Positions 6,562 through 14,652 of a DNA stretch of 31,116 nucleotides are shown here, piece by piece. This DNA is from Firm-04 sp964392175 (GTDB lineage: Bacteria > Bacillota > Clostridia > Oscillospirales > Ruminococcaceae). Positions within the stretch are counted from its first letter, which is position 1; the number at the start of each line of letters is the position of its first letter. Below the pieces are notes generated by a model, which was given only the letters and a program-made list of their open reading frames with translations, made no database searches and was not told where the DNA came from. The position numbers and the translations under genes were made by a program. Where the stretch lies: NCBI GenBank assembly GCA_964392175.1, contig CAYMOJ010000021.1, positions 1 through 31,116 of the forward strand, written 5' to 3'.

Positions 6562-9237
6562 TCAAACTTCCTGCAAATGTACAGCAGAGATGGAAATCAA
6601 CGAAGTAGCAAACTGATACAATAGCACCACACCGCCACTGACATCTTCCTCCGCACCAATCAGCAAAAAGATTATAGCATACAATAACCCCAGTGTGGCG
6701 GCTGCAACTTGCAATATCGCGCCAAGATTTGCCGCGCGACGAACGCGCTTTGCACCGATGATCATCTGTACAAAGCCAGGCAACTTCCCTGCACAAAGCA
6801 TGGTAGGTGAGGATTCCTGCAATGGCTCGATTTCGGCTTCGTACTCCGCTTCCAGTCGGGAAGGGATCACCTTCAGCAAATGCTCAGGAAACTCAAACAT
6901 CTTTGCAATACGCCGCTGCGATAACATGGCATCATTGCTGCGTATCAGCAGATATATATGCTCTCGTTCCAGCTCATGTAGCCAACGCTTAATAGAACGA
7001 CTTGCGCTGAATTCTATAATAAAAAGCGCAACCGCAGTACCCGAAACGGAAAGATATACGGCTTCTTTATTTTTACCTGTCAGTTCCAATTCCTTGGCAT
7101 AAGCAGGCAAAGCAGCAATATTATGTTCAGTCATCAGTTCACGAGTACCGAGCAAAACACGCTTGTTGTCGATCCATCCACTGATGCCTTTGCCTTCCTC
7201 ATAGGCATAATTATCGATCGTAGGCAGAGCATTTTCTTCGGCAACCAATGCCGCTGCAAAGGAATCCTTCAATACACTGCCTGCACGATGGGTTAGCGCC
7301 GCTGCATAACACAGGGCGACCTCAATATGGCTTTCTCCGATCACTTGTACGGAAGAAAGCTTGCCTGTCCCCTGCGGAAACAGCGTGGTAATATCCACCA
7401 TTATGGTGTTAATATCATAAAAATCGTCAATACTTTGATATCCTAACAGCATACCGTGATTTCGAACATATCGCTTTGTACCGGTATCCATCGGCAGATT
7501 AGAAATCAATGGAATAGCAGAACAGGATGCAGCCGAAAAGCAGAGTGCAAACACAGATAATCCATAACATAGCGGACTTTGCAGCGTATCATGACGCACT
7601 ACAGCAAGTAAAATGGCAAACAGTGCAGCGACTGCGCTAATGATCGGCACGGCATAGCGACAAATACGGTCACCCAGATCACTGGAGAAGCTATATCGCC
7701 AGAAATCATTGATCTGCTCAACAGGTCGCATGGTTGCCATAATTGGAAACGCGCCGCCATTCCCTCGTGTCAAGTTTTCAGCACGGGATTCATTTTCCAC
7801 ATAATGTACGGCATACTTCGGTTCGCCATCGCTCAATACAGCAAAATTTCGCTGCGCACGGGTCACGATCATTCTTCGAGCAATGGTATTCATGCACACG
7901 GCAAGCAATGCCGCAGAAATGTACAGCGATACGGTATGTTCTCGTAGCATTTCGGGAGCTAACGCTGCCAAGACAGCCGCAAGTTCAGCAGAAATCAGCG
8001 ATATGGACGCCATACTATCGCTATCCGGTCGCATATGTGCAAGCTTTACCAGTCCGTTTTTCAGCAATTCGCCACTAAACGCAATACCGATCACACCCAG
8101 CAAGAGCTGAATGGTCAACACACTCTGAGGAGACTGCTCTACGGAAAGAAACATCGGCAAAGGCAGAGAAAACAAATTCAGCACCGAAAGCACCGCACTG
8201 CAAATTGCCGCCGGGATCAGAAAAAGCAATCGCAGGGTCAGTGCAATCTGCAAATCAGCCAAGTCACCGCGAATATTTCTGCCGTCCTCTTTGCTGCGAT
8301 ATCTTTTCTCCTGCTTTGGCAAATCCATGCGAGGACGACGTTCTGCGCTGTAACGAACATCAATATCAATTGTTGCCGAAACATCTTCCACAGAGGAAAG
8401 ATCAATACTGGTCTGCGCAGCTTTCTTCATATATTGAAGCGGTGCTGATTCCTCGTATGGCTGTTCCATCAGTTTTTCCGGCACACGGCTCGCTTTATCA
8501 TCAGACTTTTTCTTTTTGCGACGTCGCGCACCAAATCCGGGGTGGCTTTCTACCAGTGGTGAATCCTTTTCATAAGGCATCACCGAATGGCGCTTCTTTT
8601 TACGTGAAGCCACCTCTTTGGCACGGGTCGAATCGCGCATTCTGCGAATTTTGGGGCTGTATTTGGATGTGCCATTTTCTGCATTGTCATCACGCAATAC
8701 CGCATGATCATAAGCATGAGCAGTAGCACCTGTCCATGCAGAACGGGCGGCCGGCTCCATATTCGCTACAGAATTCATGAATGAAACTTGTGGCTTGCAG
8801 ATATCGGCAGGGGTCACAGTATTCACAGGGGTTTTACTACGCAACGGAGCCCCCTGTTTACGCTTTCGTATTGGATTCCCATACGGGTCGGTTTTTAAGG
8901 CTCTGCCATGCTTGCCATATACGGGAACATTTTTTTTCTTATGTGGAGCGGATATGACTCTGTCGGAATCCGCTTCAGCATTCATCTCTGCGTGATCGTC
9001 ATTTTCTTTTTGTTTTGGAACATCAGCACTTGCAGCCGAAGCGACAGCTGGTGAATCAAATGCTTTTGATTCATCGGATGCGATCACATCGGCGCGTATT
9101 GCATCGGTATGCACATCGCTCAGTGCCACTTCAGCTGTAGGCGTCGCAATATCTGCATCCGGCAGCTGCACCGCTTCCGATTCCCGTTGACAAGTAGCAA
9201 TCAGCGCATCAATGGAATCACTTTCTTTGAATGACAT
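6562..9237 (-). CDS. P-type-ATPase-like membrane protein with degenerate motifs
   Basis: An 891-residue protein in two parts. Residues 1-325 are polar, low in hydrophobics and rich in Lys/Arg clusters (such as RRRKKKKSDDK near 238-248), probably disordered and cytoplasmic. Residues 330-891 follow a heavy-metal P-type ATPase: membrane pairs near 330-395, 410-450 and 525-580, a cytoplasmic region near 600-810, and final helices near 835-885. The usual CPC helix reads SCSAIPLISNLP (571-582), the phosphorylation site DKTGTLT reads VDITTLF (D615), TGDN reads RSND (766-769), and GDGxNDxP reads CAGKLPG (815-821). The nucleotide-domain segment GKGISGWIDNKRVLLGTREL (682-701) is well kept. I infer a pseudo-ATPase, perhaps a sensor or scaffold. 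No close ribosome site precedes the ATG; GGGAGG lies 31 bases upstream. It probably shares a message with rlmB, 52 bases upstream. Confidence 0.75.
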   Translation of the reverse strand: MSFKESDSIDALIATCQRESEAVQLPDADIATPTAEVALSDVHTDAIRADVIASDESKAFDSPAVASAASADVPKQKENDDHAEMNAEADSDRVISAPHKKKNVPVYGKHGRALKTDPYGNPIRKRKQGAPLRSKTPVNTVTPADICKPQVSFMNSVANMEPAARSAWTGATAHAYDHAVLRDDNAENGTSKYSPKIRRMRDSTRAKEVASRKKKRHSVMPYEKDSPLVESHPGFGARRRKKKKSDDKASRVPEKLMEQPYEESAPLQYMKKAAQTSIDLSSVEDVSATIDIDVRYSAERRPRMDLPKQEKRYRSKEDGRNIRGDLADLQIALTLRLLFLIPAAICSAVLSVLNLFSLPLPMFLSVEQSPQSVLTIQLLLGVIGIAFSGELLKNGLVKLAHMRPDSDSMASISLISAELAAVLAALAPEMLREHTVSLYISAALLAVCMNTIARRMIVTRAQRNFAVLSDGEPKYAVHYVENESRAENLTRGNGGAFPIMATMRPVEQINDFWRYSFSSDLGDRICRYAVPIISAVAALFAILLAVVRHDTLQSPLCYGLSVFALCFSAASCSAIPLISNLPMDTGTKRYVRNHGMLLGYQSIDDFYDINTIMVDITTLFPQGTGKLSSVQVIGESHIEVALCYAAALTHRAGSVLKDSFAAALVAEENALPTIDNYAYEEGKGISGWIDNKRVLLGTRELMTEHNIAALPAYAKELELTGKNKEAVYLSVSGTAVALFIIEFSASRSIKRWLHELEREHIYLLIRSNDAMLSQRRIAKMFEFPEHLLKVIPSRLEAEYEAEIEPLQESSPTMLCAGKLPGFVQMIIGAKRVRRAANLGAILQVAAATLGLLYAIIFLLIGAEEDVSGGVVLLYQFATSLISISAVHLQEV

Positions 9238-9289
9238 ATTACTTCGTCCGCTATCATGCAGACGACTTCCTCCCTTTCAAACAATTGGA

Positions 9290-10036
9290 TCATTTGACAG
9301 TGCTACGCTGTCTGACAGTCTCATAAATCAAAATTCCTGCTGCCACTGAGGCATTCAGTGAATTGACCTTGCCAAACATTGGCAAACTGAGAATGCCATC
9401 GCATTGCGCTTTCACAGGTGCACTTAGCCCAAAACCTTCAGAGCCGATAACCAGCCCTACAGCACCCTTCAAATCGGTTTTCGTATAATCAGAGCCATTC
9501 ATATCAGCACCAAAAAACCAGAAGTTCTTTTTCTTCAAGGCAATCATTTCAGTAGCAAGATTTCCTACTCGCGCAACGGGAATCCAGCTTGCAGCTCCGG
9601 CAGAAGTCTTAAACACTGTCTGTGTCAACGATGCACTTCTACGCTTGGGGATAATGATACCATCAGCACCTGCTGCCTCAGCAGTGCGCATGATCGCGCC
9701 TAAATTATGCGGATCTTCGATTCCATCGCACAAAACAATAAAAGGGGCTGTGCCTTTTTCTTCACTACGGCGTAAAATATCTTCTACCGAAACATATGCT
9801 GCACAGGCTCCCTGCGCACATACGCCCTGATGCGCAGCGTTTTCAGTCATGGCATCCAGTTTACGGTTATCAGTCTGCTTAATGACAATGCCACGCTTTT
9901 TTGCTTCGGCACAGAGCGCACCAAGTGCACCGTTCATCCCCGTCACAAAGATACAATCCATGGGGACATCAGCGCGCAACGCCTCCATAACTGCGTTTCT
10001 TCCATATATCAACGATTGCTCGTTCTGTTCATGCAT
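9290..10036 (-). CDS. rlmB: TrmH-family 23S rRNA 2'-O-methyltransferase (RlmB type)
   Basis: A SPOUT-fold methyltransferase that uses S-adenosylmethionine to methylate a ribose 2'-OH, in RlmB the conserved guanosine of 23S rRNA. The N-terminal substrate-binding part opens with SLIYGRNAVMEAL. The three SPOUT motifs follow: NLGAIMRTAEAAGADGIII, LVIGSEGFGLS and LPMFGKVNSLNASVAAGILIYE, which forms the cofactor knot. I place the start at ATG 10036 (248 residues) because AGGA precedes it at good spacing and family members begin near this point; an in-frame upstream ATG at 10081 adds an unlikely tail. A strong promoter lies at 10096-10124. The exact target nucleotide is inferred from the family and could differ among TrmH members. 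Confidence 0.9.
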   Translation of the reverse strand: MHEQNEQSLIYGRNAVMEALRADVPMDCIFVTGMNGALGALCAEAKKRGIVIKQTDNRKLDAMTENAAHQGVCAQGACAAYVSVEDILRRSEEKGTAPFIVLCDGIEDPHNLGAIMRTAEAAGADGIIIPKRRSASLTQTVFKTSAGAASWIPVARVGNLATEMIALKKKNFWFFGADMNGSDYTKTDLKGAVGLVIGSEGFGLSAPVKAQCDGILSLPMFGKVNSLNASVAAGILIYETVRQRSTVK

Positions 10037-10095
10037 GATTATTTCCTCATCATTTTCGTTCTTACTGCTGTCGATGAACACGCATCGACCATTTT

Positions 10096-10124
10096 ATTAT
10101 AACACACCTCGTGCAAAATGACAA
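10096..10124 (-). promoter_or_regulatory. Promoter of rlmB and the P-type-ATPase-like gene
   Basis: On the minus strand TTGTCA (10119-10124), a 17-base spacer and TATAAT (10096-10101) form a near-consensus sigma-A promoter, about 60 bases before the rlmB start. Confidence 0.8.
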
Positions 10125-10198
10125 GATGCACACAAAAGTTTTTTTCATTCCATGCAAATATGCTCTCAAGCAATCAAGCGGACTTTACACATTGTTGC

Positions 10199-10465
10199 CT
10201 ATACAAGCAACATCACTGCGCAACAGATCAACGCACCAACGATTGCACTACCAAGCATCATCCCAATCAACTTTGTTCCACTGGCACTCAGTTGTTTTTT
10301 TCGCGGTAGAATCTCACCGATCCATTTTTCTGCCTCACGATGCAAGGCTTTTGCTGGTACACCGTTACAATTCGGCCTTAGATAAAACACCGCGCGTTCA
10401 AAATAGGCATGATCTACCACATGCAACTCAATCACAGATTTGCTGACACCCTTTAATCCCAACAT
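10199..10465 (-). CDS. Small membrane protein, 88 residues, unknown function
   Basis: I do not recognise a family. The first 60 residues are soluble and mixed in charge (FYLRPNCNGVPAKALHREAEKWIGEILPRKKQ near 27-58). Residues about 63-87 form one strongly hydrophobic helix (LIGMMLGSAIVGALICCAVMLLV) ending at the C-terminus, so it is probably tail-anchored with the basic RKK stretch at the membrane face. AAGGAG stands nine bases before the ATG and a plausible promoter lies further upstream, which supports a real gene. It is flanked by the xth terminator and the rlmB promoter, so it is probably transcribed alone. Confidence 0.7.
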   Translation of the reverse strand: MLGLKGVSKSVIELHVVDHAYFERAVFYLRPNCNGVPAKALHREAEKWIGEILPRKKQLSASGTKLIGMMLGSAIVGALICCAVMLLV

Positions 10466-10488
10466 TACATTCAGCTCCTTTCATGGAT

Positions 10489-10518
10489 ATTCTACCCTTT
10501 TTATGGAAAAATATGCAA
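10489..10518 (-). promoter_or_regulatory. Possible promoter of the 88-residue membrane protein gene
   Basis: Minus-strand TTGCAT (10513-10518), an 18-base spacer and TAGAAT (10489-10494) lie 24 bases before the start codon. Each hexamer has one or two mismatches. Confidence 0.5.
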
Positions 10519-10557
10519 GCAAAGTGGTGTTACACTTTTGATATCATATCACAGCGA

Positions 10558-10589
10558 AAACCGTCCATGCTATAGGGCACAGACGGTTT
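10558..10589 (-). terminator. Terminator after xth
   Basis: AAACCGTC (10558-10565) pairs with GACGGTTT (10582-10589). On the minus strand the hairpin comes five bases after the xth stop and runs into TTTT. The 16-base loop can pair a little further. Confidence 0.75.
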
Positions 10590-10594
10590 ATTGA

Positions 10595-11365
10595 TTACAA
10601 ATCAATTTGCAGTTCCAATGGACAATGATCGCTTCCCAACACCTCAGGATGAATGATACAGTCATGCAGCTGTGTAACCAGGCGATTCGAGATGACCCAA
10701 TAATCAATGCGCCAGCCCACATTTTTTTCTCTTGCTCTTCCCATATACGACCACCATGTATAAGCATCGGTACGATCAGGATAGAGAGTGCGAAAAGCAT
10801 CAGCGAAGCCCGCCTGCAACAATTCTGTAAATTTGCCACGTTCCTCTAATGTGTAGCCTGCATTGCCCTCATTGGACTTGGCATTTTTCAAATCAATAGG
10901 TTGATGAGCAACGTTAAGGTCACCACAATACAAAACAGGTTTTTTCGCATCAAGTGCTACTAAATGGGCGCGCAAAGCATCTTCCCATTCTATACGCAAT
11001 GGAATACGTACCAGATCGCGTCGCACATTTGGCGCGTAAGCATTCACCAGAAAAAAATCCTCATATTCCAGCGTCAGTACTCTTCCCTCATTGGAAACAC
11101 CGCCGGTTTGCATTTCCATACGAACGGCAATGGGACGATGTTTGGTAAAGATCGCCGTACCCGAATATCCTTTTTTCTCAGCACTGTTCCAAAAAGCAAG
11201 ATATCCTTCTTCCTCTGCTTGAAATTGCAGTTGCGATAGCTGATTCGCCTGCATTTTGGTTTCCTGGATACAAAAGAAATCGGCATGGATGCTACAAAAG
11301 AAATCGGCAAAGCCTTTTTTCTCGCAGGCACGCAATCCATTGACATTCCATGTAACAGCCTTCAT
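10595..11365 (-). CDS. xth: Exodeoxyribonuclease III family AP endonuclease
   Basis: Cuts DNA at abasic sites and removes blocked 3' ends in base-excision repair, so it acts after enzymes such as the Ung encoded at 1334. The metal-dependent endonuclease/exonuclease fold is clear: TWNVNGLRA at the start, CIQETKM with the metal-binding glutamate, VNAYAPN, YCGDLNVAH with the catalytic Asp/Asn pair, GWRIDYWVIS, and the final SDHCPLEL with the catalytic Asp-His. The 256-residue length is normal. ATG 11365 is chosen since GGAGG lies seven bases upstream and the fold begins there; a longer in-frame extension would run into the upstream gene. It begins 19 bases after the stop of the lipoprotein gene and has its own ribosome site but no obvious promoter. 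Confidence 0.94.
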   Translation of the reverse strand: MKAVTWNVNGLRACEKKGFADFFCSIHADFFCIQETKMQANQLSQLQFQAEEEGYLAFWNSAEKKGYSGTAIFTKHRPIAVRMEMQTGGVSNEGRVLTLEYEDFFLVNAYAPNVRRDLVRIPLRIEWEDALRAHLVALDAKKPVLYCGDLNVAHQPIDLKNAKSNEGNAGYTLEERGKFTELLQAGFADAFRTLYPDRTDAYTWWSYMGRAREKNVGWRIDYWVISNRLVTQLHDCIIHPEVLGSDHCPLELQIDL

Positions 11366-11384
11366 GATAGTTCCTCCATTTTGA

Positions 11385-13010
11385 TCAATCAAAGCATTTT
11401 GCCTGTGAAAAATACAGTATATTTGCAAAGGCATCCATCTGTACATCGGCGATATTCTCGCGACAAATAAGATACCGCTGCCCATAAAATAGGGGAAGAA
11501 ACAGTCCTTCCTCTAGGATCTGTTGTTCAATATCAGCATATTGCTCTGCCGTAGTTGCAGCTTGCATCGCTTTTGACAGCGTTATATAATGAGAAGAATC
11601 CTGTGAAAAATTAAGGGCAGGGTGGGCAAGATAACTTACAAATAAAGCATCCGGTGTATTACGATCGCCCTCCAGCGCAGCAATGGCAAGGGTATAATCC
11701 CCTTTTTGAAGCCGTCTGGTGTAATCCTCTACCGTGACCTCCTCCAGCGAAAGATACAGCCCCAAGGTTTCTTTCCATTGGCTGATCAGCTCCAGCATGA
11801 CAGCATCATCTACCCAACCGGCTGGCACGATAATGCGCCCTTCGGGCAATTCTTCCACAGAAAGATCTGCCAATGCCACAGAAAGATCTGCCTTTGCCTG
11901 CGCATGGTTTGCAGTATACATAGATTGTTCGGTAATCTGTTCTCGGCATGATTTTCCGTCTATGAGTACATCGGGAGGCAAAACCCCGTTTGCAAGCTGC
12001 AAACCATCAGGTAAAGAGCCAAGTTCAGAAACATCAATCGTATTCGCAAATGCCTGCCGTATCAGTGCATTGGCATAGGGAGATGAAGGGTTCGCTACCA
12101 GACCCAGTGTACGGCAGCTGCACCCGGTAACTGTACCCTTTGCCGTGGTGACCAGTTCAGTATTGCAGCTCATGATACAATCAATTTTCCCTGTACTATA
12201 AAGCTGTTCCGCGTCAGACACACTATCTTCAATATATATGGTAAGGTCAACGGGATAAACCTTCTGAATCTCATGATTTTTCAGATTACGGCTCAGCTGA
12301 ATCACATTGTATTTTCCATACGGATCATACAACCATCGCACCATAGCAAAGCTGCCGTTGCCGCATATGGAGGCTTCATCTAAGCCGTAACGTCCCTTAC
12401 AGGAATGAAAATAGCTTTCACGGCAGGGCATAGCAGGAGGTTGTGCCAACAAATATAGAAAATCCGCATTCGGGGTATCTAATCGAATCTCCAATTCATA
12501 GGTTTTTTTTGCAAACACCCCGATATTGGAAGCATCCAGCGTGCCGTCAATAATGGCATCTGCACCGGCGATACAACGGTACTGCTCCCGATACGGGGAA
12601 GCATATAGCGGATCAAACAAGCGTTCAAATGCAAAAACAAAATCCATTGCATTCACAGGTTCCGCAAGTAGATCAGCCGTTTCATCTTTTCGGAATGCAT
12701 CATACCAATAGCAATCGTCGCGCAAAAGAAAAGTATAGGTCAACCCATCATCAGATACGGTATACTCCTTTGCAACACCATTTTGTACAGTACCATCAGT
12801 ACCCATTACAAACAATCCCTCAAAGAGATTGCACAGCACCTGCTTTGCTGCAACATTCTGCGCAAGCTGTGGATCAAGGGTATCGGGATTACCTACGATC
12901 GCATAGGCAAAAGAATGTCCCGACCCACTGCTGCTTTGCTCGTTACGGTCACAGCTACAACAGCAAAGCGTAATTGTGGCTGCAATCAATAAACAAATCA
13001 GTCGTTTCAT
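11385..13010 (-). CDS. Peptide/nickel-type solute-binding lipoprotein (SBP family 5)
   Basis: An OppA/DppA-like extracellular substrate-binding protein of about 541 residues, anchored by a lipid. The signal peptide MKRLICLLIAATITL is followed by the cysteine cluster CCCSC, where C18 or C20 is the likely lipidated residue. After a Ser/Gly linker come the family blocks: GNPDTLDPQLAQN, LFEGLFVMG, VAKEYTVSDDGLTYTFLLRDDCYWYD and DFVFAFERLFDP. No permease or ATPase gene is near, so this is an orphan receptor that must share a transporter encoded elsewhere or act as a sensor. The ATG at 13010 is chosen; a TTG immediately before it is possible, both behind AAAGGA. xth follows by 19 bases. The ligand cannot be deduced. 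Confidence 0.87.
   Translation of the reverse strand: MKRLICLLIAATITLCCCSCDRNEQSSSGSGHSFAYAIVGNPDTLDPQLAQNVAAKQVLCNLFEGLFVMGTDGTVQNGVAKEYTVSDDGLTYTFLLRDDCYWYDAFRKDETADLLAEPVNAMDFVFAFERLFDPLYASPYREQYRCIAGADAIIDGTLDASNIGVFAKKTYELEIRLDTPNADFLYLLAQPPAMPCRESYFHSCKGRYGLDEASICGNGSFAMVRWLYDPYGKYNVIQLSRNLKNHEIQKVYPVDLTIYIEDSVSDAEQLYSTGKIDCIMSCNTELVTTAKGTVTGCSCRTLGLVANPSSPYANALIRQAFANTIDVSELGSLPDGLQLANGVLPPDVLIDGKSCREQITEQSMYTANHAQAKADLSVALADLSVEELPEGRIIVPAGWVDDAVMLELISQWKETLGLYLSLEEVTVEDYTRRLQKGDYTLAIAALEGDRNTPDALFVSYLAHPALNFSQDSSHYITLSKAMQAATTAEQYADIEQQILEEGLFLPLFYGQRYLICRENIADVQMDAFANILYFSQAKCFD
11855..11892. repeat. In-frame tandem repeat, 17-bp units, period 21
   Basis: CCACAGAAAGATCTGCC occurs at 11855-11871 and again at 11876-11892. 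The 21-base period equals seven codons and gives ADLSVAL followed by ADLSVEE in the binding lipoprotein. It looks like a recent small duplication. Confidence 0.85.
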
Positions 13011-13073
13011 CAAATGATTTCCTTTCGTTCTGCTGTGTCCTTTGTTCTATTTCTTGTATCTTTCATTGCAAGA

Positions 13074-13105
13074 AAAGTCGGGATTTGCATAATAATCCCG
13101 ACTTT
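13074..13105 (-). terminator. Terminator after ackA
   Basis: A perfect 12-bp stem joins 13074-13085 (AAAGTCGGGATT) and 13094-13105, with an 8-base loop. On the minus strand it is followed by TTTTCTT. It lies 69 bases after the ackA stop and separates ackA from the binding-lipoprotein gene. Confidence 0.85.
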
Positions 13106-13126
13106 CCCATCATTGGTAAAAAACAC

Positions 13127-13156
13127 TTGCACATATCCCTCATAATGTGCTATAAT
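13127..13156 (+). promoter_or_regulatory. Plus-strand promoter facing the 3' end of ackA
   Basis: TTGCAC (13127-13132), an 18-base spacer and a perfect TATAAT (13151-13156) would start a transcript antisense to ackA. No plus-strand gene with a ribosome site follows, so it could give an antisense RNA or be a chance match. Confidence 0.4.
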
Positions 13157-13174
13157 GGATATGTACCTCTCCGG

Positions 13175-14374
13175 TTACTTAGAGATCAGTGCCAGTGTAT
13201 CGCGGGCGATAAGCAACTCCTCATTGGTGGGAACAATCCACACCTCAACTTTAGAATCTGCAGTAGACAACTTCATCAATTTGCCGCGCGTACTACGGTT
13301 CAGTGCCTCATCAATTTGAATACCAAAATAACTCATATTCTTGCAAACAGCCTCACGCACTTCCCAAGAGTTCTCACCGATACCACCGGTGAACAGCACT
13401 GCATCCAGACCATTCATAGCAGCGGTGTAAGAACCAATGTACTTCTGGATCTCATACGCGAGGATATCACCTGCCAGCTTTGCACGCGCATTGCCATCAG
13501 CAGCGGCGGCAGTCAGATCACGATTATCGGAAGACACACCGGAAACACCTAAAAAGCCAGATTTTTTATTCATGTACTGGCTCATTTCATCAGGCGTAAA
13601 GCCGTGCTTATCCGCAACGAAGGTCACGGCAGAGGGGTCAATCGCGCCGCAACGTGTACCCATCAGCAGCCCATCCAGAGGGGTAAAGCCCATAGAAGTA
13701 TCTACACACTTGCCACCATCCACAGCCGTAATGGAAGAGCCGTTGCCCAAATGGCAAGAAACAATCTTCAGATCTTTGATATCCTTGCCCATTGCTTCAG
13801 CCAAAGCAGCGGATACGAAACGGTGAGAGGTACCATGAAAGCCGTACTTACGAACATGATACTTTTCGTAATCCTCATAGGGAAGACCAAACATATATGC
13901 CTTTGGAGGCATGGTTTGGTGGAAAGCAGTATCAAAGACAACGACCTGCGGTGTTGTTGCAGGAATCACAGCAGAACAGGCACGCAGTGCCAGTGCATGA
14001 GCATGATTATGTACGGGAGCAAGCTCACGCAGTGCATCAATCTGGTCGATGATATCGGGTGTAACAAGACAAGGACGATCAAAAACCTCAGCACCCTGCA
14101 CGATACGATGACCAACAGCAGAAACCTCATCCATGCTTTTGATCACTGCTGCATCACCAGTGGTCAGCACCTCAACCAACTTCTGGAAAGCTTCGGTATG
14201 GGTAGGAAAGTTGCAATCTGCCTCCACAACACGACCATCGGCAGTTTTGTGGCTAACATGACCGTCAATACCGATACGGTCGCAATTACCCTTTGCCAAA
14301 ACGCTTTCGTCATCCATGTTCAGCAGCTGATATTTCAAAGAGGAGCTGCCAGCGTTTACTACGAGAATCAACAT
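13175..14374 (-). CDS. ackA: Acetate kinase
   Basis: Interconverts acetyl phosphate and acetate with ADP/ATP, the ATP-forming step of acetate fermentation. The ASKHA-fold signature is complete: VVNAGSSSLKYQLL at the start, HRIVQGAEVF, the FDTAFHQTMP block with catalytic Asp/His residues, YGFHGTSHRFV, SCHLGNGSSITAV for phosphate binding, SMGFTPLDGLLMGTRCGAIDPS, and FTGGIGENS near the C-terminus. The 399 residues are normal. GAAAGGA lies about ten bases before the ATG. No phosphotransacetylase gene is adjacent; the usual pta partner must be elsewhere. Its own promoter (14519-14547) and terminator (13074-13105) make it a single-gene unit. It is divergent from tmcAL. Confidence 0.97.
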   Translation of the reverse strand: MLILVVNAGSSSLKYQLLNMDDESVLAKGNCDRIGIDGHVSHKTADGRVVEADCNFPTHTEAFQKLVEVLTTGDAAVIKSMDEVSAVGHRIVQGAEVFDRPCLVTPDIIDQIDALRELAPVHNHAHALALRACSAVIPATTPQVVVFDTAFHQTMPPKAYMFGLPYEDYEKYHVRKYGFHGTSHRFVSAALAEAMGKDIKDLKIVSCHLGNGSSITAVDGGKCVDTSMGFTPLDGLLMGTRCGAIDPSAVTFVADKHGFTPDEMSQYMNKKSGFLGVSGVSSDNRDLTAAAADGNARAKLAGDILAYEIQKYIGSYTAAMNGLDAVLFTGGIGENSWEVREAVCKNMSYFGIQIDEALNRSTRGKLMKLSTADSKVEVWIVPTNEELLIARDTLALISK

Positions 14375-14482
14375 AAAATCTACATCCTTTCATGATGATA
14401 AAATAAATTTTTAAGATAACACCGCACTAAAACAACAACCAAAGATGCACTGCATGGCAATCTTTTAGCGATGTAACCTTTC

Positions 14483-14509
14483 GACAGACGCTTGCAAGCG
14501 AAAACTGTC
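14483..14509. promoter_or_regulatory. Hairpin in the ackA leader
   Basis: GACAG (14483-14487) pairs with CTGTC (14505-14509) around an inner 12-base palindrome CGCTTGCAAGCG at 14489-14500. It falls at the very start of the predicted 138-base ackA leader, where it could stabilise the message or bind a regulator. Function is unproven. Confidence 0.45.
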
Positions 14510-14518
14510 AGCTTTTTT

Positions 14519-14547
14519 ATTATACACGAATTGTGCAAAACATTCAA
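14519..14547 (-). promoter_or_regulatory. Probable ackA promoter
   Basis: Minus-strand TTGAAT (14542-14547), a 17-base spacer and a perfect TATAAT (14519-14524). The leader to the ackA start would be about 138 bases. No equally good plus-strand promoter for tmcAL is seen in the shared 278-base interval. Confidence 0.65.
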
Positions 14548-14652
14548 GGGCTTTTTGCAAAAAAGCCGATTTTCACTACCGAAAAAACTGTCCGTTTTAC
14601 GGTGAGTTTTGGCGTTTTTGTCAAAGCAGGATCAAAAAAGGAGGCATTTTCA

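Noticed and set aside
8035..8726. Plus-strand open frames of 137 and 173 codons inside the P-type-ATPase-like gene
   Set aside because: They are antisense shadows with Cys/His-rich, unlikely composition and no ribosome sites.
12974..13552. 192-codon plus-strand open frame
   Set aside because: It overlaps the start of the binding lipoprotein, the ackA terminator and the ackA 3' end, has no ribosome site and no protein-like composition.
14549..14567. GGCTTTTT / AAAAAGCC small hairpin before tmcAL
   Set aside because: It has almost no loop and mostly A-T pairs, and lies upstream of tmcAL where no transcript should end; probably composition.
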